DNA from: Arcanobacterium phocae
GTDB taxonomy: Bacteria > Actinomycetota > Actinomycetes > Actinomycetales > Actinomycetaceae
Assembly (NCBI RefSeq): GCF_018913465.1
Contig: NZ_JABAPM010000005.1
Coordinates: 62,001-126,000 of the forward strand
Length of the DNA stretch: 64,000 nucleotides
Direction of reading: 5' to 3'
Shown here piece after piece: positions 48,595 to 57,828 of the stretch. The notes beneath the pieces are model-generated. The model was not told the origin of the DNA, searched no databases, and saw only the letters and a list, made by a program, of their open reading frames with translations. Every line of letters starts with the position of its first letter. Within the stretch, counting starts at the first letter, position 1. The position numbers and the translations under genes are program-made.

Positions 48595-50141
48595 GGTCGG
48601 ATACTCTCCCATGCAGAATCTAGCATTTCTTGGGAAGGCTCACGAATAATATGCATATTTCGTTCCGTATCGACGACGACGAAGCGCAACTGTCCGTCTC
48701 TAACTTTTTTGTCACTGCGCATTGCGCGCTCGATCTGTTCTCGCTTATCAGCGGGGTACGTCGTCGGCAATCCTAACTGCTCTAAGATGCACCTGTGCTC
48801 TGTCACGAAATCTGGCGTTGCGTAACCAGCACTAACGGCCAGCGAAGCCGCGAAAATACAACCTACCGCTACGGCTTGACCATGTTTCCAAGAATAGTTT
48901 TCTACCAGCTCAATCGCGTGCCCCAAAGTATGCCCATAATTGAGTACCTGACGCAAACTTGATTCACGTAAATCCTGACTTACCACATCGGCCTTCACTC
49001 GAATAGCTCGCGCAATGAGTTCGTGAAGATCATAGCTAGGCTGGGCCAGCATTGTAGAGATATTCTGGTCGGCAATAAAACCACACTTGGCGACTTCAGC
49101 TAACCCACTCTGACGTTGTTCTTCCGGCAATGTTCCAAGTACATCGAGATCGCAGAATACATACGACGGCGGCCAGAATGTACCAACGAGATTCTTTCCT
49201 TGAGCCGTATTGATAGCTGTCTTTCCCCCGACCGCAGCATCTACCATTCCCAAAATCGTCGTCGGTACGGAAACCAACCGAATACCGCGCATCCAGGTGG
49301 AAGCGAAAAAACCAGCAACGTCGGTTGTTGCCCCACCGCCAACTGCCAGCACCACGGCATCTCTGCCAAGATGTGCTTGGCCTGCGATATCCCATAATTG
49401 TTCGATTGTGTCCGATGATTTTGCTTTTTCACCATCAGGGACTTCAACGGCGACAGAATGCAAACCAGCTAACGTGATCTGTTCATCAATCCGGCCAACA
49501 TAGCTAGTCAGATGAGGACTATGGATGAGCATGACTTTACTTGCTGGACGCAACGCGCGGACTATCCGTGGCACTAGGTCAGTCCCAACAACGACATCGT
49601 AAGGGTTTGGTCCATCAACTGTTATCTGTGTTTGTGATTGTCCGAGTTTATCTAATACGTTTCCTACCACAACATTCAGCCCACGTTCATCTGACATCAC
49701 GATATCTGACGCAACCTCATAGTAAAATTCACTACGTTCTTGACGCAGGCGTGCAACTGAGGCTGCGATATCATCACCGAGAACTGGCCGGACTGTGCGG
49801 GAACGACGCAGTCGCGAAACAAGGACTTCGTCCGCTACATCGATATAAAAAACACGCTCCCGAGTTAATATCCGTCGCGTCTGAGAATTCAGCAGAGCGC
49901 CACCGCCGATAGACAGGATTCCAGTGCGTAGCTCACAAGCCTCTTTAATAACCTCGTGCTCAAGCTGACGAAAATGGTCTGCTCCAAAAGTTGCAAAAAT
50001 ATCAGAAATCGACATGCCTGCGCGTTGACTTATCAAACGGTCGGAATCGGTGAACTCTTCGTGCAAACGGTTGGCAACAATTCGACCAACGGTAGTCTTT
50101 CCGGCACCTGGCATGCCCACGATAACAGCGCGCAGACTCAT
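48591..50141 (-). CDS. aroKB: shikimate kinase / 3-dehydroquinate synthase fusion
   Basis: Bifunctional enzyme of the shikimate pathway. Residues 1-165 are shikimate kinase: P-loop VGMPGAGKTTVGRIVAN, DSDRLI, FRQLEHEVI with its Arg, and the SIGGGALLN loop. Residues about 175-516 are the NAD-dependent 3-dehydroquinate synthase: VPDGEKAKSSDTIEQLWD, VLAVGGGATTDVAGFFASTW, PTTILGMVDAAVGGKTAINT, and the zinc ligands in NYGHTLGHAIE and SWKHGQAVAVG. The two are usually separate neighbours; here one reading frame joins them without a stop. It overlaps aroC by four bases. Confidence 0.95.
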   Translation of the reverse strand: MSLRAVIVGMPGAGKTTVGRIVANRLHEEFTDSDRLISQRAGMSISDIFATFGADHFRQLEHEVIKEACELRTGILSIGGGALLNSQTRRILTRERVFYIDVADEVLVSRLRRSRTVRPVLGDDIAASVARLRQERSEFYYEVASDIVMSDERGLNVVVGNVLDKLGQSQTQITVDGPNPYDVVVGTDLVPRIVRALRPASKVMLIHSPHLTSYVGRIDEQITLAGLHSVAVEVPDGEKAKSSDTIEQLWDIAGQAHLGRDAVVLAVGGGATTDVAGFFASTWMRGIRLVSVPTTILGMVDAAVGGKTAINTAQGKNLVGTFWPPSYVFCDLDVLGTLPEEQRQSGLAEVAKCGFIADQNISTMLAQPSYDLHELIARAIRVKADVVSQDLRESSLRQVLNYGHTLGHAIELVENYSWKHGQAVAVGCIFAASLAVSAGYATPDFVTEHRCILEQLGLPTTYPADKREQIERAMRSDKKVRDGQLRFVVVDTERNMHIIREPSQEMLDSAWESIRP

Positions 50142-51361
50142 AACCCCAACTCGTTTTCAAAAAAAGCCCCATGCTGGTCAGCCAAATTTTCCAGATGTAT
50201 CTGGATGTCTTGTAGATGGTTACCTGACGCTCGCTCTAACACTGCCGATGCCAGTGTTAATGCCAACATAGACTCTGCGATAACTGTTGCAGGTACAACT
50301 GCGCTAGTGTCGGAGCGCTGGTGGTTAGCCGCTACTGGCTCTCCCGTTGCAAGGTCAACGGTTTTTAGGGCGTGTGGGACGGTCGGGATAGGTTTAACAG
50401 CAATACGAACAACAACTGGTTCCCCGTTAGTCATCCCGCCTTCTATTCCCCCGGCATGGTTCGATTCACGAGTAATCATCCCATGTTCTAGTGCGAGTTC
50501 GTCATGAGCGATAGAACCTCCCCTTATAGCATTGGCAAATCCATCCCCTATTTCAACACCTTTAACTGCAGGTATAGACATCATCGCTTGTGCTATTTGG
50601 CCGTCAAGCCGTTCACTCCACACAGTGTATGTGCCAAGAGCTGGCGGCACGTTCCAAGCAATTGCTTCGGCTATGCCACCAATAGTGTCCCCTGTTTTTC
50701 GAGCGTAGTCTATCTGTTCCATAAAAAGCCGCTCGGAATGCGGATCCGAAGCTCGCACTGGCGAAGCCTCGATAGTCTGGATGTCAGCTAGAGTAATCGT
50801 CTTGTTTACCGCGGTAGCAGTCCCTAAAGCCACCACACGCCCAGCAATCACAATACCAGCTACTTGTCGCAGAAATTCTTTCGCAACATAGCCGAGTGCA
50901 ACCCGGGCAGCAGTTTCACGAGCGGACGCGCGTTCTAACACATTTCGTAAATCGTCAAAGCGGAACTTTATTGCCCCAGCATAATCAGCGTGACCGGGCC
51001 GCGGACGAGTTAGCTTTTTATTCCTTGCTAGTTCGTGAGAGTCTCCACTACCAGAATACTTTCGCAACTCGGCCGGGTCTACGACGTCGGGACTCATAAC
51101 AGTTTCCCAACGCGGCCACTCACTATTATCTATTTCAATAGCAATCGGACTCCCGAGAGTTTTCCCATGCCGAACTCCCGAAATTATTCGGCAGGAATCT
51201 TGCTCAAATTTTTGTCGCGCACCTCGACCATATCCAGTCCGCCGTCGTCGCAACTCCGCTGCTAGCCCAACGGTAGAAATCTCAATCCCCGCGGGCATGC
51301 CTTCTATAATTGCGACGAGGCGGCAACCATGTGACTCACCTGCTGTACTCCAACGCATCAT
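50138..51361 (-). CDS. aroC: chorismate synthase
   Basis: Last step of the shikimate pathway, making chorismate with reduced FMN. The start ATG at 51361 overlaps the prepilin peptidase stop (ATGA), giving 407 aa (MMRWSTAGESHGCRLVAIIE); a longer frame from 51412 is not favoured. FMN/substrate blocks seen are GESHG at the start, RRRRTGYGRGARQKFEQD, SGSGDSHELARNKKLTRPRP and GHADYAGAIKF, and the C-terminal GGIEGGMTNGEPVVVRIAVK. Its stop overlaps the start of aroKB. Confidence 0.96.
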   Translation of the reverse strand: MMRWSTAGESHGCRLVAIIEGMPAGIEISTVGLAAELRRRRTGYGRGARQKFEQDSCRIISGVRHGKTLGSPIAIEIDNSEWPRWETVMSPDVVDPAELRKYSGSGDSHELARNKKLTRPRPGHADYAGAIKFRFDDLRNVLERASARETAARVALGYVAKEFLRQVAGIVIAGRVVALGTATAVNKTITLADIQTIEASPVRASDPHSERLFMEQIDYARKTGDTIGGIAEAIAWNVPPALGTYTVWSERLDGQIAQAMMSIPAVKGVEIGDGFANAIRGGSIAHDELALEHGMITRESNHAGGIEGGMTNGEPVVVRIAVKPIPTVPHALKTVDLATGEPVAANHQRSDTSAVVPATVIAESMLALTLASAVLERASGNHLQDIQIHLENLADQHGAFFENELGL

Positions 51362-51927
51362 ATAACCGATTGTGCCAAAGATAATGAACTCATGCTTGCC
51401 CAGACGCTCCATGAAGCACCTACAAGAAACGGTCCGAAGGGCACTGATGAGTCAAAATGCAGTCTACGAAACACCAGTCCAACCAGGCTGATAGCCCCGG
51501 CACATATAGTAGCTACAACGAAACACGCTACCGCCTCACGTCCGTGAAAGAAGCACATAGCAACCAAAAGCCGCACATCGCCTCTCCCCACATATCGTCC
51601 ACCTGAAATCACGGATGCAAGCCCTAGCGGAACGCATACTAGTATCAAAGATTGTGCAACCTGTTGCCACCATGACCAGTCGAGACCATAAATACATAGC
51701 CCATAAGCTATCGCAGCTACTAGCGCGGCGTTGGTAACCCAAACAATAAGGGTATGGGTATACGCATCGACGACGGCATTTGCGAAAAGCAAACCGTAAA
51801 ACACGCCAATTGCTAGTGCAGATATTGAGTAACCATCGCTGAGAATAGCGAGACCAATACTCACACAAGCGCTAAACATTCCAGCATAATTCGAAAACTG
51901 GATCATCTTCTTGTCCACAGGACACAT
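51358..51927 (-). CDS. A24-family prepilin peptidase-like membrane protein
   Basis: The 189 aa product has about six membrane spans and the A24 aspartates in VVDAYTHTL and GRGDVRLLVAM (GxGDxK-like motif with Arg instead of Lys). It lacks the N-terminal methylase/zinc domain of full-length PilD, as in short archaeal-type or actinobacterial Tad peptidases. No pilin genes are near. It lies inside the aro operon between aroE-like and aroC and is coupled to aroC (ATGA). The exact start (51927 or a Met seven codons later) is unsure. Confidence 0.75.
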   Translation of the reverse strand: MCPVDKKMIQFSNYAGMFSACVSIGLAILSDGYSISALAIGVFYGLLFANAVVDAYTHTLIVWVTNAALVAAIAYGLCIYGLDWSWWQQVAQSLILVCVPLGLASVISGGRYVGRGDVRLLVAMCFFHGREAVACFVVATICAGAISLVGLVFRRLHFDSSVPFGPFLVGASWSVWASMSSLSLAQSVI

Positions 51928-51945
51928 ATTAAGACGAAAGAAAAA

Positions 51946-52668
51946 TCACCCTATTTTGTTATCCACAGTCTCTTGGATTATGTGGAAAGGAAGGTCGATT
52001 CCCGAAGAAAGTAGAATCACTTCTCGCAAATATCCCACTAAAAACTGGGGAAATAGCAAGCTGTTGTGTGCAGTTAAAGAATGTCGGTACAACCGGAGAA
52101 CAGATGCGGACGCCGGAAGCATAGGGATGCGTTCAGCAACGGCACAATCTGTGTCGACAATAGTATCGGTATCGCGGATTTGAACCTGTTCTGGACGCCG
52201 AAATTGAACGTCGACGCCCATATTGTGTGCAGCCGCAACAGCAGAGCCAGGCCCACCACATGGGTCGCTAACGATAACAATTTCGTCATAGCTTAGTTCA
52301 ACGGCGCTTGCTATTGTTGCCCCTGCATTGTAACCACCACCGAGGATTAAAATACGGTCCGCATCAGCAATAGCTAAGCCACGGAGTGCTGAAGACACTG
52401 CCCGCGAAACGACGGAGAAGCCAATAAGCATTGAGCTGCTACCAGTGGGCTGGCGGACCAACAGATCACAAGCACCCGTAAGTTTCGCCATACCGTCTAA
52501 AAGATCAGCTTTATCATTGCCTAGCACTCTTGTAGGAGCCCAAATAGACTGAATATTCGGATCTATTGCGCATGCATTAAGCTCACTAAAATCAACATGC
52601 CGACTACCAGAAACAAGGCTACTAAAAATATCGTATAGCCAGGACGGGCCAATAAATCCATGTGTCAT
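51946..52668 (-). CDS. degenerate shikimate dehydrogenase-like protein
   Basis: The 240 aa product sits where aroE normally is, after mltG and before aroC. The Rossmann part is recognisable (RILILGGGYNAGATIASAVE with VSDP after it, about residues 105-140). The N-terminal substrate domain is reduced, though: the catalytic Lys motif (NVTxPxK) is not found, and the following Asp motif (NTDxxG) reads PTGSSSMLIGFS. It is shorter than the usual 270-290 aa. Either a working but very diverged AroE, a protein with another role, or a decaying gene; a second aroE elsewhere is possible. Confidence 0.6.
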   Translation of the reverse strand: MTHGFIGPSWLYDIFSSLVSGSRHVDFSELNACAIDPNIQSIWAPTRVLGNDKADLLDGMAKLTGACDLLVRQPTGSSSMLIGFSVVSRAVSSALRGLAIADADRILILGGGYNAGATIASAVELSYDEIVIVSDPCGGPGSAVAAAHNMGVDVQFRRPEQVQIRDTDTIVDTDCAVAERIPMLPASASVLRLYRHSLTAHNSLLFPQFLVGYLREVILLSSGIDLPFHIIQETVDNKIG

Positions 52669-53789
52669 TAGCTATGCGGATGCTCCGAATACCATTTACG
52701 CAACACTTCAACGTTCTTCGAATGATCGTCAATGTTGTTGGCAAATAGAGTTTCGCCAGTGTCTAAATTAGTCGTAACAAAGAATAACCAGTCACCCGCT
52801 GGCGGATTTGCAGTTGCTTCGATAACCTTCAAGCTCGGATTCGAAATGGGTGTTGGCGGTAAACCAGCATTCAAGTAGGTGTTATAAGGATTGTCATTTT
52901 TTAGCTCATCTTCGGTAGGAATGCCACCAAATCTGCCAACTCCATACAACGTAGTCGAATCCATTTGGAGCTTGCCATTGACTTGGCTGTCATCCACTAA
53001 ACGATTCTCGATAACTCTCGCGACTTGGCCGTAATAGTCTGGCCAATTAACTTCACGCTCCACAATCGATGCCACAATAATTGTACGTTGCCATTGGTCT
53101 CGTGGAAGATCAATCTTCTCTAAACCATGGATACGGTTAGCAACCATATCTGAAACAACTTCTTGCACAGTAGCATTGGTTCGAACAGTGTAGGTAGCTG
53201 GAGCTAACCAACCTTCTGCGTTCCCTTGAGCTTCATCAGGTAGCCCAATAGCCTTAGGATCATCAACGATCTTTTCAACATCTTCTATAGGCTTGTCCAT
53301 TGTGTTGGCGATCCGCTCAATAACTTGTTTCTTAGCAAAGCCTTCCGGGATCGTGATTTTTAGTTCAGCCCGACTGGCTGGATCGAGCAAAGCAGAAACT
53401 GCACCTTGTCCAGACATCTTCATCTTAAGCTTGTACGCACCAGGCTGGATTGATGCAGAGCGCGGATCTGAGTTGAACGCATCAACAAATGCCCGCTGCG
53501 AAGCTACAACATCTGCGTCAAGCAAAATTTTTGCCATCACAGAGCCAGAAGCACCTTCAGGTATTTCTAAAACAACTTCGCCACTACCGGGCCCGGCATA
53601 GTCCGTCACAGACTGACTATTGATCAAGCTCTTCACATAGGGAACAGCTACAACGGTTGCAGCGACCACCAAGACGCACGTAACAAACAGAACAATCGCC
53701 GATCGAATCCGCTTCTTTCGCCGATAAGCACGTCGAGTCTTTGTCGGTTTCTTACGGTCGGTATCTAACGTCGTGAAAACTTCAGACAC
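52668..53789 (-). CDS. mltG: endolytic transglycosylase MltG
   Basis: Cuts nascent peptidoglycan glycan strands at the membrane, acting as a chain-length terminator. The 373 aa product has a basic cytoplasmic N-terminus (RRAYRRKKRIRS), one membrane span (AIVLFVTCVLVVAATVVAVP, about residues 31-50), a LysM-like domain, and the YceG catalytic region with the essential Glu in IVASIVEREVNWPDYYGQVA. The conserved GLPPTPISNPS and FFVTTNLDTGETLFANN blocks follow. Its stop overlaps the next start by one base. Confidence 0.94.
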   Translation of the reverse strand: MSEVFTTLDTDRKKPTKTRRAYRRKKRIRSAIVLFVTCVLVVAATVVAVPYVKSLINSQSVTDYAGPGSGEVVLEIPEGASGSVMAKILLDADVVASQRAFVDAFNSDPRSASIQPGAYKLKMKMSGQGAVSALLDPASRAELKITIPEGFAKKQVIERIANTMDKPIEDVEKIVDDPKAIGLPDEAQGNAEGWLAPATYTVRTNATVQEVVSDMVANRIHGLEKIDLPRDQWQRTIIVASIVEREVNWPDYYGQVARVIENRLVDDSQVNGKLQMDSTTLYGVGRFGGIPTEDELKNDNPYNTYLNAGLPPTPISNPSLKVIEATANPPAGDWLFFVTTNLDTGETLFANNIDDHSKNVEVLRKWYSEHPHS

Positions 53790-54251
53790 TCATCTCTCCT
53801 GCATCTCAATACGTTCCCCTGGAGGAAATCCAGTTGCGCGTTCCTGCGCCAGCGCACTCTCTAAAATAATAACCGCTGCGACCTGATCCACAACACTTCG
53901 ATGAGTAATCTCTTTACGCCCAGCCTCATGCAGAAGATTATGAGCAGTCACTGTACTCAACCGTTCATCAACTAAACACACCTGAACAGGCGCAATCCTG
54001 CGAGCTAGTTGTTTTGCCCAACGCCGTGCATTTCGCGCTGATTTCCCCTCCGAACCATCCATGTTCAAAGGTAAACCGACTATAACTTCAAGTGCGTCAA
54101 GTTCCGCCACTAGGGCAATAACCGACGTGAAATCATCCTTGTAGCGCCGATAGGTGGCAACAGGTGTGGCAAGGATGCCGGAGGTGTCGCTACGTGCGAC
54201 ACCAACCCGCACCTCACCAACATCGACTGCAATACGTGCACCTACTCGCAT
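53790..54251 (-). CDS. ruvX: RuvX/YqgF-type Holliday junction resolvase homologue
   Basis: RNase H-like nuclease implicated in pre-16S rRNA processing and in DNA junction resolution. The 153 aa product begins MRVGARIAVDVGEVRVGVAR with the first catalytic Asp in AVDVGEVRVGVA, then GLPLNMDGSEGKSARNARRW, the second site in LVDERLSTVTAHNLL and the last in VDQVAAVIILESAL. It is next to alaS and mltG, as usual in actinobacteria. Confidence 0.94.
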   Translation of the reverse strand: MRVGARIAVDVGEVRVGVARSDTSGILATPVATYRRYKDDFTSVIALVAELDALEVIVGLPLNMDGSEGKSARNARRWAKQLARRIAPVQVCLVDERLSTVTAHNLLHEAGRKEITHRSVVDQVAAVIILESALAQERATGFPPGERIEMQER

Positions 54252-54269
54252 GATGAAACTTTCGTCATC

Positions 54270-56939
54270 CTAGCGTTGTTGGATCGCAGATACGATAGCA
54301 TCGAATGCTGCATCAATCTTGCTAGCATCGGTACCGCCGCCTTGAGCCATATCAGGCTTGCCGCCGCCGCCACCGCCAAGAATCTTTGCAGCTGTAGAAA
54401 CAAGAACACCTGCCTTAATTCCCAAGGAACGTGCTTCATCACTTGTCGCGATAACAATTGTCGGCCTTCCCTTGGCCACACCGGTTAGTGCGACCACAGA
54501 TGGAACCTGCCCTAAACGATCACGGAGATTCATCACTGCAACACGAACATCATCAGCAGAAGCAACGTCTCCTAGATTATGGGTAATAACCGTCACTCCA
54601 GCGATTTCTTTGCGCTTGTCTATAACAGATGCCAGTTGCGAAAGCATCTTCTCTTTACGCAGCTCCGCGAGCTCCTTATCCGCAGACTTGAGACGCCCAA
54701 GAAGAGCATCAATATGCTCTGGCAACTCTTCAGGACGGACATGAGTCAAGGTCGACAGCTGAGAAACAAGTGCACGCTCGCGAGCTTCTGCAGCATAAGC
54801 CCCCTGCCCTACCAAAGCTTCAATTCGCCGGACTCCAGAGCCAATGGACGATTCACCCAATACGCTTACCAAGCCGAGAGCGCCGGAAGCCTTAACATGG
54901 GTGCCTGCACACAGTTCACGAGACCAATCTCCGCCGATAGAGACAACACGAACTTCAGTCCCGTATTTTTCACCAAAGAGTGCCATAGCACCAGAAGCAC
55001 GAGCAGCATCGAGACTCATGACCTCGTCAGTGACTGCAAGATTCTCTTGCAGCCGCTCATTGACACGCGACTCAATGTCACTAAGAATCGTAGCCGGAAC
55101 CTGTTGCCCATGGCGGAAGTCAAAACGTAAGCGCGAAGGCGAGTTCTCCGAGCCAGCCTGAGTAGCGTCTTCGCCAAGATATTCGTGTAAAGCCTTATGC
55201 ACCATATGGGTAGCAGTATGTGCACGCGCAATCTGTTCTCTGCGCACTACATCAATGGCTGAATATACTGCGTCATCCAGAGCGATGGATCCTTCGCTTA
55301 GCGTGCCACGGTGAACGAAGAGTCCCTTAATAGGCATCTGAACATCTGTAACATCAACTATTCCCCCGCCAGCGACCGTAATACGACCGTGGTCTGCCAA
55401 TTGGCCACCTTGCTCAGCCCAAAATGGGGTCTGATCCAAAATAATATCAACCTGAGCTGGAGCCTCGACTGCTCCAACGGATACACCGTCCTGTAGCAAT
55501 CCAACAACTTTGCCATCTGCTAAATAATCGGTATATCCGAGGAAACGAGTATCCCCACCATTGGCTTGAATCTCGTGATAGACAGTGGCATCCACATGAC
55601 CGGTTTTCTTCGCTTGTGCATCCGCACGGGCACGGTCTTTCTGCTCTTGCATTAGACGGCGGAAGCCCTTTTCGTCAACTGATATTCCTTTTTCTGAAGC
55701 CATTTCCAAGGTCAGATCAATCGGGAATCCGTAGGTATCGTGCAAAGTGAACGCAGCATCTCCAGGAAGCTGAGCTCCATCCTCTTTAGCTTTCGCAGCA
55801 GCCTGCTCAAAAATCTGGGTGCCTGCAGTCAATGTACGACGGAACGCCTGTTCTTCTCCATATGCAATCTGCGAGATCTGTGCAAAATTTTCTTCCAGCA
55901 CCGGATACGAATCTTTCATCGCATCCTTGGTTACCGGAAGTAGCTGAGGGTAGGCGACATCGCTGTATCCGAGTAGACGCACTGAGCGAACCGCACGTCG
56001 AATCAAGCGTCGGAGGACGTATCCCCTACCATCATTACCAGGACGCACGCCATCGGCAATGAGCATCATCGAAGAACGAACGTGATCAGCGACCACACGC
56101 ATGAGAATATCATCGTCTTCATTCTGCCCATAGGTCTTACCGGTAATTCTCTCAACTGCTTGAATTACAGGGTAAACTTCATCTGTTTCATACATATTGT
56201 TTTTACCTTGCAATAGGTAAGCAATACGTTCTAGACCAGCACCGGTATCAATAGCAGTTTGATCTAGTTCACCAAGAATTGGGAAGTTCTTTCCTTCGCC
56301 CTCACCTCGTAAGTACTGGTCGAAAACAAGGTTCCAGATTTCGAGATAACGATCACCACCGGGATCAACATTTCCGCCGACGGCTTCAGGACCGAACTCC
56401 GGACCACGATCGTAATGGATCTCCGCACACGAACCAGCAGGCCCGGGCTGTCCAGTAGACCAGAAAATTTCCTCTCGAGTCAGTTTGACAATATGACCTG
56501 GATCGAGGCCGATCACTTTCGTCATATGTTCGAACGAGACTTCGTCTTCTTCCCAAATCGTTACCCACAGACGGTCTTTGTCGAGTCCATACCCGCCTTC
56601 TTCAACCGACGACGTCAGCAAGCCGAATGCAAGATCCAACGCACCCTCTTTGAAGTAGTCTCCAAAAGAGAAATTGCCACACATCTGAAAGAACGTACCG
56701 TGACGAGTAGTTCGACCGACGTTATCTATGTCGTTTGTACGAATACATTTTTGTACCGAAGCTATACGAGGATATGGAGACTTTTCGGTACCGATAATAT
56801 AAGGAGTAAACGGCACCATTCCAGCAATAGTAAACAGAATAGAAGGATCTGGAGATATGAGTGAAACTGACTCAGCGATATGGTGGCCATGCTTAGCAAA
56901 GTAATCCAACCAACGTTGACGAATCTCAGCAGTGCGCAT
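54270..56939 (-). CDS. alaS: alanyl-tRNA synthetase
   Basis: Charges tRNA-Ala. The 889 aa product has the class II catalytic domain (SISPDPSILFTIAGMVPF-like block, motif 2 GRTTRHGTFFQMCGNFSFGD, motif 3 in IDTGAGLERIAYLLQG), an editing domain with the zinc motif HTATHMVHKAL and ELCAGTHVKASGALG, and the C-terminal oligomerisation region with GGGGGGKPDMAQGGG. All zinc ligands for editing are present. It precedes ruvX by 18 bases. Confidence 0.97.
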   Translation of the reverse strand: MRTAEIRQRWLDYFAKHGHHIAESVSLISPDPSILFTIAGMVPFTPYIIGTEKSPYPRIASVQKCIRTNDIDNVGRTTRHGTFFQMCGNFSFGDYFKEGALDLAFGLLTSSVEEGGYGLDKDRLWVTIWEEDEVSFEHMTKVIGLDPGHIVKLTREEIFWSTGQPGPAGSCAEIHYDRGPEFGPEAVGGNVDPGGDRYLEIWNLVFDQYLRGEGEGKNFPILGELDQTAIDTGAGLERIAYLLQGKNNMYETDEVYPVIQAVERITGKTYGQNEDDDILMRVVADHVRSSMMLIADGVRPGNDGRGYVLRRLIRRAVRSVRLLGYSDVAYPQLLPVTKDAMKDSYPVLEENFAQISQIAYGEEQAFRRTLTAGTQIFEQAAAKAKEDGAQLPGDAAFTLHDTYGFPIDLTLEMASEKGISVDEKGFRRLMQEQKDRARADAQAKKTGHVDATVYHEIQANGGDTRFLGYTDYLADGKVVGLLQDGVSVGAVEAPAQVDIILDQTPFWAEQGGQLADHGRITVAGGGIVDVTDVQMPIKGLFVHRGTLSEGSIALDDAVYSAIDVVRREQIARAHTATHMVHKALHEYLGEDATQAGSENSPSRLRFDFRHGQQVPATILSDIESRVNERLQENLAVTDEVMSLDAARASGAMALFGEKYGTEVRVVSIGGDWSRELCAGTHVKASGALGLVSVLGESSIGSGVRRIEALVGQGAYAAEARERALVSQLSTLTHVRPEELPEHIDALLGRLKSADKELAELRKEKMLSQLASVIDKRKEIAGVTVITHNLGDVASADDVRVAVMNLRDRLGQVPSVVALTGVAKGRPTIVIATSDEARSLGIKAGVLVSTAAKILGGGGGGKPDMAQGGGTDASKIDAAFDAIVSAIQQR

Positions 56940-57052
56940 AATGACAATTCCTTATAATTACGATGCCGCGGTTTACGGCGATACTAGCTAGTAGTTTACC
57001 GGTCATCCGGCTAGTGTTACAGATCTTAAGATGTGGTGGTATACACGGAATA

Positions 57053-57086
57053 AAAACGCGCCACGGCATGAACCATGGCGCGTTTT
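57053..57086 (-). terminator. terminator of rpsD
   Basis: AAAACGCGCCA pairs with TGGCGCGTTTT (11 bp) around a 12-base loop, and the minus strand ends in TTTTTATTCC. It lies 14 bases beyond the rpsD stop. Confidence 0.9.
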
Positions 57087-57099
57087 AAAATGCTTACGA

Positions 57100-57720
57100 T
57101 CAGCGCGAGTAGAATTCGACGACCATCTGAACATCACAGGTGATCGGAACTTCCGCACGCTTTGGACGGCGGATCAATTCAAAGCGAAGCTTTTCAAGTT
57201 CAACCTTCATGTACTCTGGAACAGCTGGGAGCACTGAAGCATGCTGACCCTGAGCTGCAGCAAGGAATTGAGCAGATGCCTGCGAACGTGGCTTAACCTG
57301 AACGACCTGTCCTGGCTTTACCCGGAACGACGGGCGGTCAACCAACTTGCCGTCAACGAGAATGTGACGGTGAACTACAACCTGACGAGCCTGTGCAATG
57401 GTACGTGCAAAACCAGCACGTAGAACAAGCGCATCAAGACGCATTTCGAGTAGCTCAACTAGGTTCTCACCAGACATACCCTCAATACGACGAGCTTCGT
57501 CCCAAACCTTGCGAAGTTGTGCCTCACGAATACCGTACTGTGCACGCAGGCGCTGCTTTTCCTTCAAACGAACCGAGTAGTCAGATTCCTTAACTCGGCC
57601 ACGTCCATGCTCACCTGGACGGTAGGGACGACGCTGCATGTAACGCTCTGCCTTTGGGGTAAGAGCGAGACCTAGTGCGCGCGACTTGCGCACGAGTTTA
57701 CGGGCACGATTAGTTGCCAT
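57100..57720 (-). CDS. rpsD: 30S ribosomal protein S4
   Basis: Primary 16S rRNA-binding protein and, in several bacteria, a translational repressor of its own mRNA. The start ATG after AGGAGA gives 206 aa (MATNRARKLVRKSRALGLAL); the open frame extends nine codons further. The S4 domain reads RLDALVLRAGFARTIAQARQ and HRHILVDGKLVDRPSFRVKP (about residues 95-140). It stands alone here instead of with the alpha operon, which is common in actinobacteria. The leader contains several perfect hairpins. Confidence 0.96.
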   Translation of the reverse strand: MATNRARKLVRKSRALGLALTPKAERYMQRRPYRPGEHGRGRVKESDYSVRLKEKQRLRAQYGIREAQLRKVWDEARRIEGMSGENLVELLEMRLDALVLRAGFARTIAQARQVVVHRHILVDGKLVDRPSFRVKPGQVVQVKPRSQASAQFLAAAQGQHASVLPAVPEYMKVELEKLRFELIRRPKRAEVPITCDVQMVVEFYSR

Positions 57721-57746
57721 TATTTTCTCCTGTCGATAAATTAGCA

Positions 57747-57810
57747 CTCAGACTAATCTGAGCGGGGCCACCGCAACGGCTAAGACCCCAGGCGTTGCGA
57801 GAAACGCAAC
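57747..57810 (-). promoter_or_regulatory. structured leader upstream of rpsD
   Basis: Two perfect inverted repeats: CTCAGA-CTAA-TCTGAG (57747-57762) and GTTGCG-AGAAA-CGCAAC (57794-57810), with GGGGCC...GACCCC between them also able to pair in part. S4 is a known autogenous repressor elsewhere, so this may be its binding site, or in part the rarA terminator region. Confidence 0.4.
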
Positions 57811-57828
57811 CTGACAAGGATAGCACGT

